From Serripes groenlandicus (taxonomy: Eukaryota > Mollusca > Bivalvia > Cardiida > Cardiidae), in assembly GCA_031761405.1 (NCBI GenBank), contig JASEVX010000011.1:33437822-33501821 (forward strand): a DNA stretch of 64,000 bases, written 5' to 3'. The notes under the pieces are model-generated. The model was not told the DNA's origin. It was given only the letters and a program-made list of their open reading frames with translations, and did no database searches. A program made the translations under genes and the position numbers. This document shows positions 1 to 11,570 of the stretch, piece by piece; the stretch's first letter is position 1; every line of letters begins with the position of its first letter.

Positions 1-408
1 AGCCAATAGGACAACAGTCTATGCGGTATAGCAGCCAGTGGTCTGGAAAGACTCGTGTGGCGTACTGGTGTGAGTAAGCCTTGAAAAACATGGTTATCCC
101 TTTCCCTCATATAGACGCTTTCTGACGCCTCTGCAGCAGACGGCGTTTTGAAAACATAGTGACAAAAGAAGAAATTGCTCAAAACGAGCAATTTCTCCTT
201 TTGCCACAATGTTTTCCACTTTTAGTCATAGGTTATCCATTTGATTATAGAGATTTTCTAATTTTGACAAAATATGTTTGAAGTCGTCTGCTGCAGAATT
301 GTCATATGAGGGAAAGGGTTATGTGAACTGCCCGTCGTGATTTGAGTGATTTTGTTGTTGAACAACTGGCTTTAAAACCCAAATAATCAATCAATAAATA
401 AATAAATA

Positions 409-449
<41 letters not shown>
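1..449 (+). mobile_element. SINE S1, 3' part, interrupted by MITE M1
   Basis: Body segment 'gcagccag..gtctggaaagact', 'tactggtgtgag' and tail (aatc)n/(aata)n. The left end is off-window; copy B shows the whole element at 43884-44431. The (aatc) tail is about 24 bases longer here than in copy B. Confidence 0.75.
94..322. mobile_element. MITE M1 (piggyBac-like), nested in a SINE
   Basis: Ends are CCCTTTCCCTCATAT and its exact complement, flanked by TTAT on both sides. A central hairpin pairs aaattgctc with gagcaattt. It interrupts a SINE: the SINE body ends ...aaaacatgg before it and resumes gtgaactg after it. Same insertion in copy B at 44101-44329. Confidence 0.8.
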
Positions 450-608
450 GTGACACCACGACTCTTGGCAAATCGGATATACGTAAATGCGATATGAACC
501 GTTGAGATAACCAACTGTATGGCCTCTGCATTATATATCGGCCCGGATCAGCCTGTGCAGTCCGCACAAAGTCTTCTGCTGCAGATATGTCACAATTTGT
601 CTACATTT

Positions 609-681
609 GAGTCGTTCCGCAAGAAAACCAACATTATGGCCTCTGCGTAATGTATCGACCCAGATCAGCCTGCGCAGTCCG
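609..681. mobile_element. MITE M2, truncated in copy A
   Basis: Left end only, breaking off at cctgcgcagtccg and joining flank that in copy B lies about 240 bases further on. A further short M2-like piece (ggcccggatcagcctg) sits at 539-560. Confidence 0.65.
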
Positions 682-1051
682 TACTATTCCGTAACGAATT
701 AACAGTGTATACAATTAAATATAACTCATGTCCATGTTTGATTCCATGTTCCTTTTTGAAGCTAGACACAAACACAGTATATCGAGGGCTTGGTGTGAAA
801 CGGTTGTAACTAAAAACCTATTTTGAAAACCCTAGTTTAGGGGCAATTTCGACCCCTTTGTAAACAATGCAAATTTATGTGCCATTGCTCAGAACGAGCA
901 ATGGCACCTAAATTTCCATTGTTTACCAAGAAAAATGATTTAACGCTTATAAAGACTTTATGGCGAGGTGATAAACCTTGGTAAAAAATTACCGATTTTA
1001 GTTACAACCGTTTCACGCCAAGCCCTCGATATAGAGTTTATATGTCGCCGT

Positions 1052-1190
1052 ATCGGTGGTGTAGTGGTAGATGGTCCTTTTTCAGGTGCGGGAGATCGCG
1101 GGCTCGATCCTAGGCCGAGTCACACCAAATACGTGTGATATAACTTAACACTTGTTGAAATCGGCATTAAGCCCTATACAAACAAAATAT
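1052..1190 (+). mobile_element. SINE S2, internally deleted
   Basis: tRNA-like head with A box ggtgtagtggtagatgg and B box gggctcgatcct, then gtcacaccaaa, directly joined to the tail gttgaaatcggcattaagcc. The usual core is missing. Counterpart at 45275-45412. Confidence 0.65.
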
Positions 1191-1269
1191 ATATATTGTT
1201 ATACGTATCAGATTATTATGTATATCTATACATACACAAATAACGTTGACTTAAGCGGCCATTTCACCA

Positions 1270-1812
1270 ATGATTGTTTTTTCCAATCTGCCCGATCTGG
1301 ACCAGATTGTCCCCGATGAATCAATTTGTTTGATCGGCCCGATTGTCGTCCTGAATCGCCTCCAATCGTTCCCGTTCTTGACCCGACTGAGTCCCGACCA
1401 ACGGACGATGGCGGGGGACGAATCACGGACGTTCCTCGCGCAATCGCCGCGTTTCCGGGGCGCAAGTATGCGAAAGTACGCGCAAGTACCCGTAGGTACA
1501 CGGCAAAGGCAAGTAGAGCGGCATAGGCTATACGAAAGCTCCAGAGGGCGGGCGAGACAAGGGGACCTTCAGGGGACCTCGGACGACCAAGACGACCACG
1601 GGCCGACAGTTTTTGATCGGCTTCTGTTCTTCAACTTGTTTAAAATCAGTAGCCGATCACTTTTTCGGTACCCGACCCTCGGAGGACTGAGGCGGTTGCG
1701 CCAGATCTTCCCCCGAAGGTATAGGGTAGTGCTCGACAGTGCTCGCAGGTTCCCGACTATCTTCGCAAAATTGCGGCCGATCGACCAAAATAATTCTGAC
1801 GCATCTGTGTAG
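1270..1812 (+). other. GC-rich island with a 180-codon open frame, function unknown
   Basis: Strikingly more GC-rich than its surroundings, full of 'cgggccgat/gatcggc' and 'cccgac' words on both strands. One frame stays open for 180 codons in both copies (counterpart 45493-46035), with four residue differences and about seven base differences. The predicted peptide is basic and I do not recognise any domain. The opposite strand also has a 91-codon frame, as expected from composition. Its right end runs into a MITE fragment at 1796. It is more likely a GC-rich mobile element than a gene. Confidence 0.4.
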
Positions 1813-1895
1813 CAAATTACTTTTGAAAACAGTATGACAAAAGGAAAAATATCTCAGAACGAGCAGCTGCTGCTTTTGCGACAACGTATTTAACT
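1796..1895. mobile_element. MITE M1 fragment
   Basis: Central part only: gacgcatctg, the acttttgaaaacagtatgac arm and its inverted partner around gagcagctgctg. It adjoins the GC-rich island. Copy B equivalent at 46018-46112. Confidence 0.5.
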
Positions 1896-2223
1896 CTAAA
1901 TATATCCACAGTCAAATAGTCGGTAAGAAAACCTAAAGCTTTCTTTTACTTAAAGTAATTTTGTGTATATAGCTGATTGCATTGAATGTGTGAAAATGAT
2001 GTTTTATTGAGGATTTAACCTTGCGTTAAAAGTGAAAGTGGGGTAAATGTATCCATGAAAAAAAAGCCGCGTTCTTACGGGTTGCTTAAAAAAGGGTACC
2101 AATTTTGCAAACGTCTTGTTTTTTTATTTAACAAATTTTCTCCCTCTTATTTTCACATTGTTTTCAAGATGACAGGCAACTCTTTTCAATGACATACTTG
2201 TGCACCATGGAAAAATGAATTAA

Positions 2224-2455
2224 CCATTTCCCAATAACAGACCTTTCTGACGCCTCTACAGCTGACGACTTTCTTTTAAAACATTGTGGCAAAAGGATAA
2301 ATGGCTTGAAACGGATAATTTCTCACATTCAGTCACAATGCTTTAAACTCTTTTTAAAGTTTTTATTGATCATACTTTTATTTTTAGAGATTTCCCATAG
2401 TTTTGCCTATGAGTTTTCAAACAGAGTTTGCTGTATGTGGTTACAGTGGGATAAA
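2224..2455. mobile_element. MITE M1, degenerate
   Basis: TTAACCATTTCCC start, gacgcctctacagc block, acattgtggcaaaagg arm and a decayed right end gtgggataaatg. Counterpart at 46434-46670. Confidence 0.55.
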
Positions 2456-2473
2456 TGACCAATGATTCGTTGA

Positions 2474-2475
<2 letters not shown>

Positions 2476-2520
<45 letters not shown>
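2476..2520. repeat. (CA)n microsatellite
   Basis: About 45 bases of pure ca repeat; about 32 bases at the copy B position 46698-46729. Confidence 0.95.
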
Positions 2521-2525
<5 letters not shown>

Positions 2526-2859
2526 CCGTTTTCCTATACTCATGAGGTATTGGATCTAGTCAAACGATCCGAGGTCTACGACTTCCCGACAAATAACATT
2601 CAGCTCTTATGCAAATAACTACAGTACAGGGAACGTAGATGAAGACTTTCAGTCAATAATTCAAATGATGTCAATATTAATGCTTCAACGTTTCACTATC
2701 ATTGAGAGGTATTCCCTTATATGGTATGGCATTCAGTGGTAATTAACCTCAGTTGCATATAAGCAGTACCTAAGAAAATCTATGAAAAATCTAACTGACA
2801 AAACATATGTGTGAATCACCAAGATTCCTTTGAATTTATCACCGACTTGACTTTGACAT

Positions 2860-2998
2860 TTGTTTGTTTGGTGTTTTAAACTGTTTTCAACAATTGTTTA
2901 GTTATATCACGGCGTTAATTTACCACTACTTCTGCTCCGGTCCATTTATCCTGACACCAGTGAGTCAGTCATAAAGCTAACTTCTCATTTCTGAGGGC
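2860..2998 (-). mobile_element. SINE S2, 3' half
   Basis: Inverted core: ttatatcacggcgtt, tggtccatttatcctgacac-type block, cagtgagtcagtcataaagc. Counterpart at 47066-47204. Confidence 0.65.
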
Positions 2999-3393
2999 AA
3001 ATGAGGGTGAAAAAACAAAAAACATCAGTTTTTGCAAAATACATTGATACCATGTTGATAAAGATCATGAATGGGGAAATTCGGATCAAAATACACAACC
3101 AACTGACTTTATCATCAACTTTAAATCCTTCCAACATTTAACCTGATTGAATTGAAGGATTTAAATCAAGTTCAAGGTATTTCTCGGGTTAATATTTTAT
3201 GCAGAATGTAACAAAAACTTCAATCAAGCTTATGCGCTAACTTTTAAATGTTCTTCTAAAAACCACTTTTAACTCCATGCTGTCAAAATATTCTTAATAA
3301 TTTGTAGAAAATCTCGTTGAATAACTACTGTCACACAGAAATGAAGGTATCAAGAAGAAAATATCATTTACAAAATACATCTTTCAAAGATTG

Positions 3394-3651
3394 AATGATT
3401 GAGGTTTAACGCCATTTATAACAATGTTATCGGTTATAACACAGAATCCAGTTCGCCTACCCATGTGTTTCCTTGCTTTCTCTTACCATAACTCCTCTCA
3501 ACAGATTTCCAAGCATATGCCTGCTTTTCCATGTAGACTGTTTTCCCATTGGTGAAAGACAAATGATGCCGGTTGCACCGACATTTTGACAGATGTCGTA
3601 AAGAACATGTGCTGAGCAGAATTGACAGCCCGTGTCGCTACCAGCATGCTT
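3394..3651 (-). mobile_element. SINE S1, head decayed
   Basis: Tail gcgttaaacctcaatcat, body 'gaaaacagtctacatgg', head reduced to gtagcgacacgggctgtcaa. Counterpart at 47600-47857. Confidence 0.65.
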
Positions 3652-4435
3652 CTAAGAAATAAACAAAACGTATACAAAAAATCATTTAACACTAGGGTTT
3701 ACAGATTATGTGTTTTTCTTTCAAAATGTAAAATTATAACACAAATTATGTTCGTCCACATACCATATTCCACATATTTAACTAAATCAAAAAGCTAAAA
3801 TTACCATTTCACTTGGTGAAGTACTTGTTGATTCATAATAAATAGCACCGAACCACATCGTTGTATCAACATTTGGAAAGTCAATGTCAATCTGAAGGAA
3901 CATTATGGGCATATACAGTTAGAAAACGATTCATGCTACATACAACCATTATGAGGTAAATTTTGACAAGCATACCTTGTGAGGTACTTCCCCATAGATA
4001 TGCCCAAAGGCTAAATTACAAACAAAAGCGTTCATTGGCAGTGAGAAATGCCCCCAGAGTGATGCAACATACTACAGCATACATATGTATGCAAAGACAC
4101 TAAACTACCATTGAAGTAACTAAAAAACGAGCTCCCATTAGCGAGCTCAACATAAACTACCACTTTGAGATAAACACTTTTTGAGTAAACAAATACTAGT
4201 GTAAACAAGATTTCCCTTCAATTGGTCTAGTGACTATATGTTTTAGACCAATCATGACAAATATTCGAACTTGCCCTGGATATCAACAAAACAATAATTC
4301 TGACAAGATTTCAACAACATCAATTTAAAAATGCGGCTTCAATAGTGTTAACAAGATTTTCCTTCAATACAAATGTGAAATCTTAAAGAAATTAATATTA
4401 ACACTTGAATTTCAAATAATGACAATGGATTTTTA

Positions 4436-4647
4436 TGCCCCCGGAATCACCTAGTTGTTGGCCTGTCTGTCTGTCTCTTTGTCTGTCTGTCGAATATTTT
4501 TTTAACCTTGACCACTTCTTTTGAACCATAACAGGTACGGCTACCATATTTCGCATGTGTATTCCTTGTGACATGACCTTTCTGTCAGTACCAAAATTTT
4601 GACCTTGCGACCTTGACGTTTGACCTAGATGTTGCCATTCGGGGGCA
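4436..4647. mobile_element. Small inverted-repeat element (tgcccccg ends), copy A only
   Basis: About 212 bp bounded by tgcccccg and cgggggca, with a (tctg)n stretch and 'accttgacc' repeats inside. It begins exactly where copy A and copy B stop matching, so it marks one edge of the non-homologous block. No coding capacity. Confidence 0.55.
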
Positions 4648-4650
4648 TCA

Positions 4651-5241
4651 GTGTTTCACAAACACATATAGTGAGCAATTTCTCCTTTTGCAACAATGTT
4701 TTCATCTTTATTCAATATATATTTTTGTCCATCTATAGAGAGCTTCCATATGTTTTACTAAACGAGTACACAATCGTTATTTCTCCATGTAACAATGCTT
4801 TACTTGTTATGTTCCACATGTTTCGCCTTCGGAAGTTTTTATAGCAGCCGATTACATAATATCAGATCAGGTAAACAGTTAGTGCTTTCGTTTCTTCTGT
4901 GCGGAGTCCTTTGGGTCTAGTTCTGGTTAGTCGCCTACGGGTAATGGATAAGAGTGCTGTAGCTATGATATAACCACAGGCGTCCGAGTTTTCATTTGAT
5001 AAAACACAATGGGGAAAAAACACACAATACCTCGTTTAACTACTACAAATAGTCTCTCTATATTGTCCATATGCTATATTAATATGACCGTAAATAATTC
5101 GTTTGAGAACATTTGGGGAATCCCACCCTGGACCGTGTTACTATAAATAACCTCTATATGGTTCATAAAGTATAACTGCCATATAGAGATGCTATTTAAC
5201 ACGGGATTCACCGAATTTTCTTATACGATTACATTACGGTC
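4651..5241. other. Copy-A-specific non-coding stretch
   Basis: It holds a MITE M1 fragment (about 4665-4745) and an imperfect inverted repeat at about 5128-5212 (gaatccc...ctctatatgg against ccatatagag...gggattc). Nothing coding was recognised. Confidence 0.5.
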
Positions 5242-5902
5242 AAGAGACTTTTTGCAGTATCTTCACGAGGTATTGTGGTTGTTGTTTTTTTCCAGTTTTT
5301 CATAAATGAAAATTCGGACGCCTGTGATATAACCGAGAAACCGGTGGCGTAAATCTCAAATGAAATGATTTTTCTGACTCTAGGGACGGTGACAGAACTG
5401 AAGACATGGCCGTGTTCGGACAAGGGACCGTTAGAATCCTTCTTATCAAGGTGAACTGTACGGGAAGAGAACTTTATATCCTCGTTTGCCCCACACCGTA
5501 TTGTGGGCTTCACGAATGCAAGCAAGATGATTTAAAACGCTAGTCTCGTATGCTACTAATTAACTACTATACAATACAATGATTCTTTATTTGTAAACAA
5601 GGGCTAAAATACAACATACAATTACATATGAATTTACACGAGTTTCGTGTTCTTATATTGCTCAACTTTAAAACATTTTAAAAATATGTTAAATTAACGA
5701 AATGATCTAAACAACTGGTATAAACCTATCATTCTATCTAAGGAAACATATTGCAAGGTTCAGATGATGTAGCCACAACTGTTTTGTTGAAACTGGTAGA
5801 CAAACTGGACTAAACGTAGACAACAGAAATTGCGTTTATTGTCTGCATCTTGTCATGTATTTTTCTACTTTTTCAATATGATGTTCAGACACGTTTTCTG
5901 TA

Positions 5903-6100
5903 TACAGTCGAACCTCGTTAAATCGGACGCCGTTAATCCGGAACATTCGCGGTCCGGATATAACAGTCAGGGAACGGATTTTTCATGATTTATTACTCTC
6001 CGTTAATACGGAAATTCGCGTTCCGGAACCGGACAAAAAAAATCGGGAACGGAACGACCATTTGCATATAAAATCCGTTTCGTTAGTCCGGAAATCCAAT
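5903..6100. mobile_element. Tigger/pogo-like MITE remnant
   Basis: tacagtcgaacctcgttaaa is a typical pogo-group terminus, followed by several ccgttaat-ccgga repeats in alternating orientation. No matching right terminus was found. Copy B at 53191-53385. Confidence 0.45.
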
Positions 6101-8060
6101 GGGTAATGTATACTTACCGTATACAGTATTGGTTTTTCGAACCGTTGTCTAATTTTCGTGACGTTCATTGGTTACCGACGGCAACAGATCGCCTTCACAC
6201 ATTTCAAGTGTCAATTAGTCTGGATTATAATGATTACGTAAATCTAAGTGCTTGTCATTGTTTTCTGTTATGCCAGTTTGTCTTAATAGCTGTTATTCAT
6301 AACTGAGCAGTACAGATGAATTGACCACAAGGACAATTGCAGTCTTCATTTAAGTTGACATGAAAATGTAAGAGTCTCAAATTAGCCAACAACAGTATTT
6401 ATGTTGATTTATGTGACAATTTATTCCTATAACTTTGAATTATATTACAACTCTTTATAACTATTTATGCATATGTTCCATCACGAAGCAGAAATACATT
6501 TGCAAAGAGAAACGAATATGTCCTCATTCTTTATTCAATAAAGATAATTTATCAGTTGAAGAAAATGACTTGAAATATCGCCATACATTAATTCTCGTCT
6601 CCCAAATCGGAAAATCTTATATCGTTCGATCTCTTTATGATTCCATCCCATACTTAACCCTGTCATTCCTGGCCTTTTCAAATGAAATTGTCCAGACTTG
6701 CAGTTGGAAGACCCCATAGCGAATTCTAGGAATATGAAAAATAATGATGTTGAGTTTGGCAGCCATGAGCCTATGCTCATTATATTTTGTTAAATGAAAG
6801 CGCACGATACAACTATCGTTTGGTTCTATGCAATCGAAACATTCTACAATATTTGCTTCTTTATTTAGTTTATCTGTTAGGGTTATGTCCCCTGTATTCA
6901 TACACTAACGATTGGCTGACACAAAGGTTAATCTGAGATGACCTTAGCTAGGTGGCGTTCATGAGATCTATATACAAGCGAAGTTTATGTCTGGTTCTAA
7001 CGAGATTGGGTTCCAGTCAAATCGTTAATGCTTACCATTAACAATATCAACAATTTATATGGTAAAAGAGAGAAAGCTCTAACTGTGTTAAATAGCCTTT
7101 GTGATTTAAAAGTTATTTCCCTTAGATTTAAAATAACATGCTAACCCTTTTCCGGTCGATTTGATCGATAAGTTAGGACAGAAAGAACCAGAGAGATTTC
7201 AATAAAACGCTAACGTTTAAACAAATAGTAAGAACGTAACATATTACATAAGCTAAACGTTTATACTAGTACGTTTCTAGAACTATGGAATATATACTTT
7301 AATATAACGAGTCAATCACGGAAAATAAGCAAGAGCGAATTTTCGAACATCGAATCAAACTTCCTGAAATAACTAAAAATGACAACTTAAAGGAAAACAG
7401 TATTGAGTAGTTATATCATTTATTAATAAGATAATCACAAATCATTCAATTGACAATTATAAGAAAATCATTTTGTCTCGGTCTCTTAAACCTCGGTTTA
7501 AAGTTTTAACCATTATTCTGCTGATTTCAATGTTGCTCAACAATTCATTTCTGAATTTCGATGAGTTCATTACCATAGATATACACCTGATGAACTGTAA
7601 AATGTAAGCATAAATACAGACATCTGCATTTTGACTTAATTAAGACGTGAATCTTTATTTTAAAAGATTAAACTTATTTTTTGAAAATGTAACATTTTGC
7701 TTAGAGACATGTGACATATATAAAACAAATTAAATGGTTGTTCAATAAAGCCTCGGTTAAATTATGAATATTGCATTCAGAACAAACATATACATATCTG
7801 TTTATGGCATGTGTCTTTCATCATTTTTGTTTCTCTAATAAATATGCTAAAATATTTAATTCCGTAACAAGTATTGTTTGTCTGCAAGGAAACTATTTCT
7901 GTCAACTTTTTCATTTACTTAAATACATTTCACTGTTCATATTTTACACAATATAAGGGAAACAAAAATGACGAGGCGGACTTTCTACCACTACACCAAC
8001 GAGGCGGTGTATGGATATCGATGCAGGCAAACAGCCCTCGGACATTTACAACCGGTATAG
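6101..8060. other. Non-coding stretch of copy A
   Basis: AT-rich single-copy-looking sequence. A minus-strand 88-codon frame at 6635-6901 has a counterpart in copy B, but nine of 88 residues differ, far more than in the PARP exons, so it looks neutral. Nothing else recognised. Confidence 0.6.
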
Positions 8061-8478
8061 ATGCAGATCAGCCTATCTATTCGTACAGGCTGATCGACAT
8101 ATTCCTAGAATATTGTTGAATAAACCATTGACAGTATTGCGAACAATGCAGACAATGATCAGCCTGTGCGTACTTGATCTACACTGGTCGCGCATCTCCA
8201 AAAGCATACGTCCCCGCGGTTAACATGACTTACTCCTTTCAGCTTTGAGAAAAACTTGCATCAGAAATTTTAGTTTACTCTTTTCATGCAAAGTTGAAGA
8301 CATTATTGTCACAATGGAGAAACTATTTTTTTTTTACCATTTTTCTCGCCAGTTTAATGTATTCAAAAGCTTTCTGCTGTAGAGGCGTCAAAATGCGTCT
8401 GCATAAGGAAGTATAACACCAGGAGAAAGATTTCGAAAATTTCGCTGACATTGAAAAAGTGGTGCTGTGCTAAAACTG
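8060..8478. other. Copy-A-only segment of about 415 bp
   Basis: Present between 'acatttacaaccgg' and 'aaactgaaactgaa', which are adjacent in copy B (55350). It contains atcagcctgtgcg-type M2 words and a MITE M1 right-half fragment (about 8337-8410). Confidence 0.65.
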
Positions 8479-8642
8479 AAACTGAAGGTAGTTCATTGGC
8501 GTTAAAGCATAACATATGTATATCATACGCTTGCAAATTTCCATCTGTGTTCATTATAGTATACCCCTTGGGCAAGGCACATTTTCTAGCCTAGTACTGG
8601 TTTGTTTACCCAGGGATCATGCATAATTATTCTATTCATAAA

Positions 8643-8760
8643 AGTCAAACCTGTGCTAAAGACCATCTTTGTATAGCAATTATCTGGCGACGACACTATT
8701 AATTCATAGTTTTCTGCCTGAATGACCCTGGCTTCCCTTTGGCGGTCTTTAACCACAGTT
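8643..8760. mobile_element. MITE M3, shortened in copy A
   Basis: Same left end as 55512 but with an internal loss after 'tgaatgaccct' and a clipped right end. Confidence 0.55.
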
Positions 8761-8960
8761 TGCATTTTTTTTAAATGGTTTTAACTTAAAACCAAATAAT
8801 CGAATTCCGAAAAATAGACATAATACATTGGATTATGGTTAATTAAAATAAATGAATATATACGTACACAATTAAATAACATATTATCAACATAGAAACT
8901 CAAAGATTGGTCTGAATATGAAATGTTATGAAATTCAATAAGCTCTGGACCAATTTCTTC

Positions 8961-9415
8961 AAGGTCACAATAAATTCCTCCTTTGTTTCCATGTAAATCA
9001 ACCAGTTTCAAGGTCACAATACACCAAATATATTCCTTCTTTGTTTCCATATAAATCAACCAGTTTCAATGTCTCAATACACCAAATAAATTCCTTCTTT
9101 GTTTCCATGTAAATCAACCAGTTTCAAGGTCAAAATACACCAAATAAATTCCTTCTTTATTTCCATGTAAATCAACCAGTTTCAAGGTCGCAATACACTA
9201 AATAAATTCCTTCTTTGTTTCCATGTCAATCAACCAGTTGCAAGGTCAAAATACACCAAATAAATTCTTTCTTTGTTTCCATGTAAATCAACTAGTTTCA
9301 AGGTCAAAATGCAGCAAATAAATTCCTTATTTGTTTTCCATGTAAATCAACCAGTTGCAAGGTCAAAATACACCAAATAAATTCCTTCTTTGTTGCCATG
9401 TAAATCAATGTTTCA
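8961..9415. repeat. 58-bp minisatellite, about eight units
   Basis: Unit starts aaggtcacaatacaccaaat and ends ccatgtaaatcaaccagttt. The first unit is shortened. Copy B has only two units (55888-56003). Confidence 0.9.
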
Positions 9416-9924
9416 ACCGTCAATTGTCGCACTTCTAGGCGTTCCTCAGGTAAGAGACCCAATATCATTAAAAAGGTTGCCTCAAAGCTTTAAACTAAAT
9501 AATTCACCCATTGAAGATGGTTACCGTCATTTTGGACGAAATCCGGCTGAGACCGAACTATTTTTTTTTCACATACTATACTTTCACTTTCAAGCAAGGT
9601 CAAAATACGAAAAATTATCAAACTCAATCATTTCCAGTGTATCCTATAAACATTCACAGTGAACTTAAACTCAATGTCATATATTCAATGCATTCTTGTA
9701 GAGGTATACACTAATTTCTACTGAAACAAATTCTTTTTAGGGACTTTTTGGTATTTGGCGTAATTTGACCTTCATGTTAACTGTTTACCTGATATGATAT
9801 TTTCACAGTCGCTTATATACTTTGAAAACTTCTAAGAAGAAAAATAATATGCCAGGACAAATGGAATTAAAGTTATAAACTATTGTCAGGACATTTGGAT
9901 ATTCTCTGGTAGCAGTGTCTCTTC
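9416..9924. other. Non-coding stretch of copy A
   Basis: Between the minisatellite and the first MITE pair. AT-rich, one short open frame on each strand, no motif recognised. Confidence 0.5.
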
Positions 9925-10443
9925 AATCCATTCCATCATACAGCAATTCCGCAGCAGACGACTTTGAAACTATGGTAATATGAACACTTTCTATAAATGA
10001 AAATTACTCTGTTGAATATAGTTGAAAACACTGTGGCAAAACGAGAAATTGCTCATCATGAGCACATTCTCCTTTTGTCACAATCTTTTCAAAATTGACT
10101 GGTGCAAAATGTCCCTTTGAGGGTAAGAAATAACACTGATCGAAAACAAAAATGAAAACGCTTTCTATACAAAGCGAATGCATCAAAAGTCGTCTGAATT
10201 CAGGGAAAGTGCTCAGTGAACAGATCACGAAAGATGACGTACACATTTCATATTCATTTTACCCTTCCCCACATACACAACCTAGGCAGCAGAAAACATT
10301 GCAAACCGTCACCCATCAAGACAAAATAGGGTAAAAAGGAGAACTTGCTTATCAGCAGCCATTTCTCCGTTTGCCACAACGTTTACAGAAAAGTTGTCTG
10401 CACGAGATGCGCCAAAACACATCTGCGAGTGGGAAAAGGTTAA
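9925..10443. mobile_element. Two degenerate MITE M1 copies
   Basis: First at 9925-10130 (gcagcagacgactt, actgtggcaaaacg, hairpin tgctcatcatgagca). Second is a right half at 10333-10443 ending gggaaaaggttaa. Copy B keeps the first (about 56565-56790) but lacks most of the second. Confidence 0.55.
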
Positions 10444-10504
10444 CAAAGACACAGACAGAAAACATACAGACTTGAATGATAAGACTAATATTACTTCATG
10501 CCTT

Positions 10505-10716
10505 TTAACCCTTTCCCACATGTAGACGCTTTCTGACGCCTCTGCAGCAGACGGCTTTTGAAATCATTGTGTCAAAAGGAGAAATTGCTCAGGATGCCAC
10601 TATGATTTCAACTCTATTCAATAATCATAATATCATTTATAGAGATTTTCTATATTTTGGACTTGATCATTTTTAAATCGTCTGCTGCATATTTATTGTA
10701 TGTGGGAAAGGATTAA
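10505..10716. mobile_element. MITE M1, near full length
   Basis: TTAA-CCCTTTCCCACAT at the left, ATGTGGGAAAGGA-TTAA at the right, with gctgcagacg-type blocks inside both ends. Copy B has lost most of both ends (about 57040-57140). Confidence 0.8.
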
Positions 10717-10754
10717 GACAGTACGAGTTTAAAGAAAATACAATATATTAACAA

Positions 10755-10970
10755 TATTCCCACATACATGTACAGACGCTTTCTGACGCTTTCTGAAGCA
10801 GACGACTTTTAAAATGTTTTGGCAAATGGAGGAATTGCTCATTATGAGCAATTTTACCATTTTTCAGAATGTTTTATACCCTATTCAACTATCATATTTT
10901 CACAAAGAGAAATTGATCCGTATTTTTGCAAGTCGTCTGCTTAAATCGTGATACCCTCACTTTTACAATA
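10755..10970. mobile_element. MITE M1, degenerate
   Basis: Family blocks cagacgctttctgac, the gcaaatggaggaattgctc arm and its complement, then agtcgtctgct; both termini decayed. Counterpart at about 57180-57375. Confidence 0.55.
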
Positions 10971-11054
10971 AGTAAAGTTCCTTCACAAATCGAACAAAGA
11001 CTTAATCACAAAATATGTGTTTTTTTGTACAGCCGTTCGACTTGTCGCCCGACG

Positions 11055-11570
11055 TAGATAAGAGGGATAGGCAACTCCACCTGTACACCTGTTATCTTGT
11101 TAAAATATCACACATAGAAATAAAATTGTCCAAATTTTCAGATTTTGTAGCAAATAAAGCTTTGAAGTCACATTTGGCACATAAACAAAACATACATATT
11201 CTAAAAGCTTATCATTTCAACTAAAGTTAGAGATACAATGAACAACTGGAAGTTCTTTATATTTTGAACAATGACTGGTTTAAAAGACACAGATATTGGG
11301 ATTTCTGAATTATATTTTTTTTTTTCCAAAAATGAATAGACTGACATTTTTCATAAGGATAACATATGATCAAAACCTGTAGTATATTAAAAAACTTTTA
11401 TCTACTGCAATAGAAGAATGTTTAAACTTCCAGAAAATATTATTTTTATTTTCATATCTTGAATTGTTTTTCAGTTGTACTAGCTACAAATATTGATACG
11501 GGTGATATTTTAGTATATAATTTAGTTACTTATCCCTCTTATCTTTTTTTTTTTTTTACGTACCTGGCCC
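11055..11570. other. Copy-A-only segment of about 515 bp bounded by gcccgac
   Basis: AT-rich filler. Copy B joins the two flanking gcccgac words directly at about 57465. Confidence 0.65.

Noticed and set aside
1052..1130. Possible tRNA gene
   Set aside because: A and B boxes are present but the stems do not pair properly, and the segment continues into a SINE tail; it is a SINE head.
5229..5525. 98-codon minus-strand frame shared by both copies, briefly considered as a lectin-like exon
   Set aside because: The conserved part has no convincing lectin motif and the ends differ because the flanking block was replaced; no splice-consistent partner was found.
6635..6901. 88-codon minus-strand frame shared by both copies
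   Set aside because: Nine of 88 residues differ between copies, far above the PARP exons, and no domain is seen; it is shared only by descent.
8961..9415. CRISPR-like regular repeats
   Set aside because: Units abut with no unique spacers and the genome is eukaryotic; it is a minisatellite.
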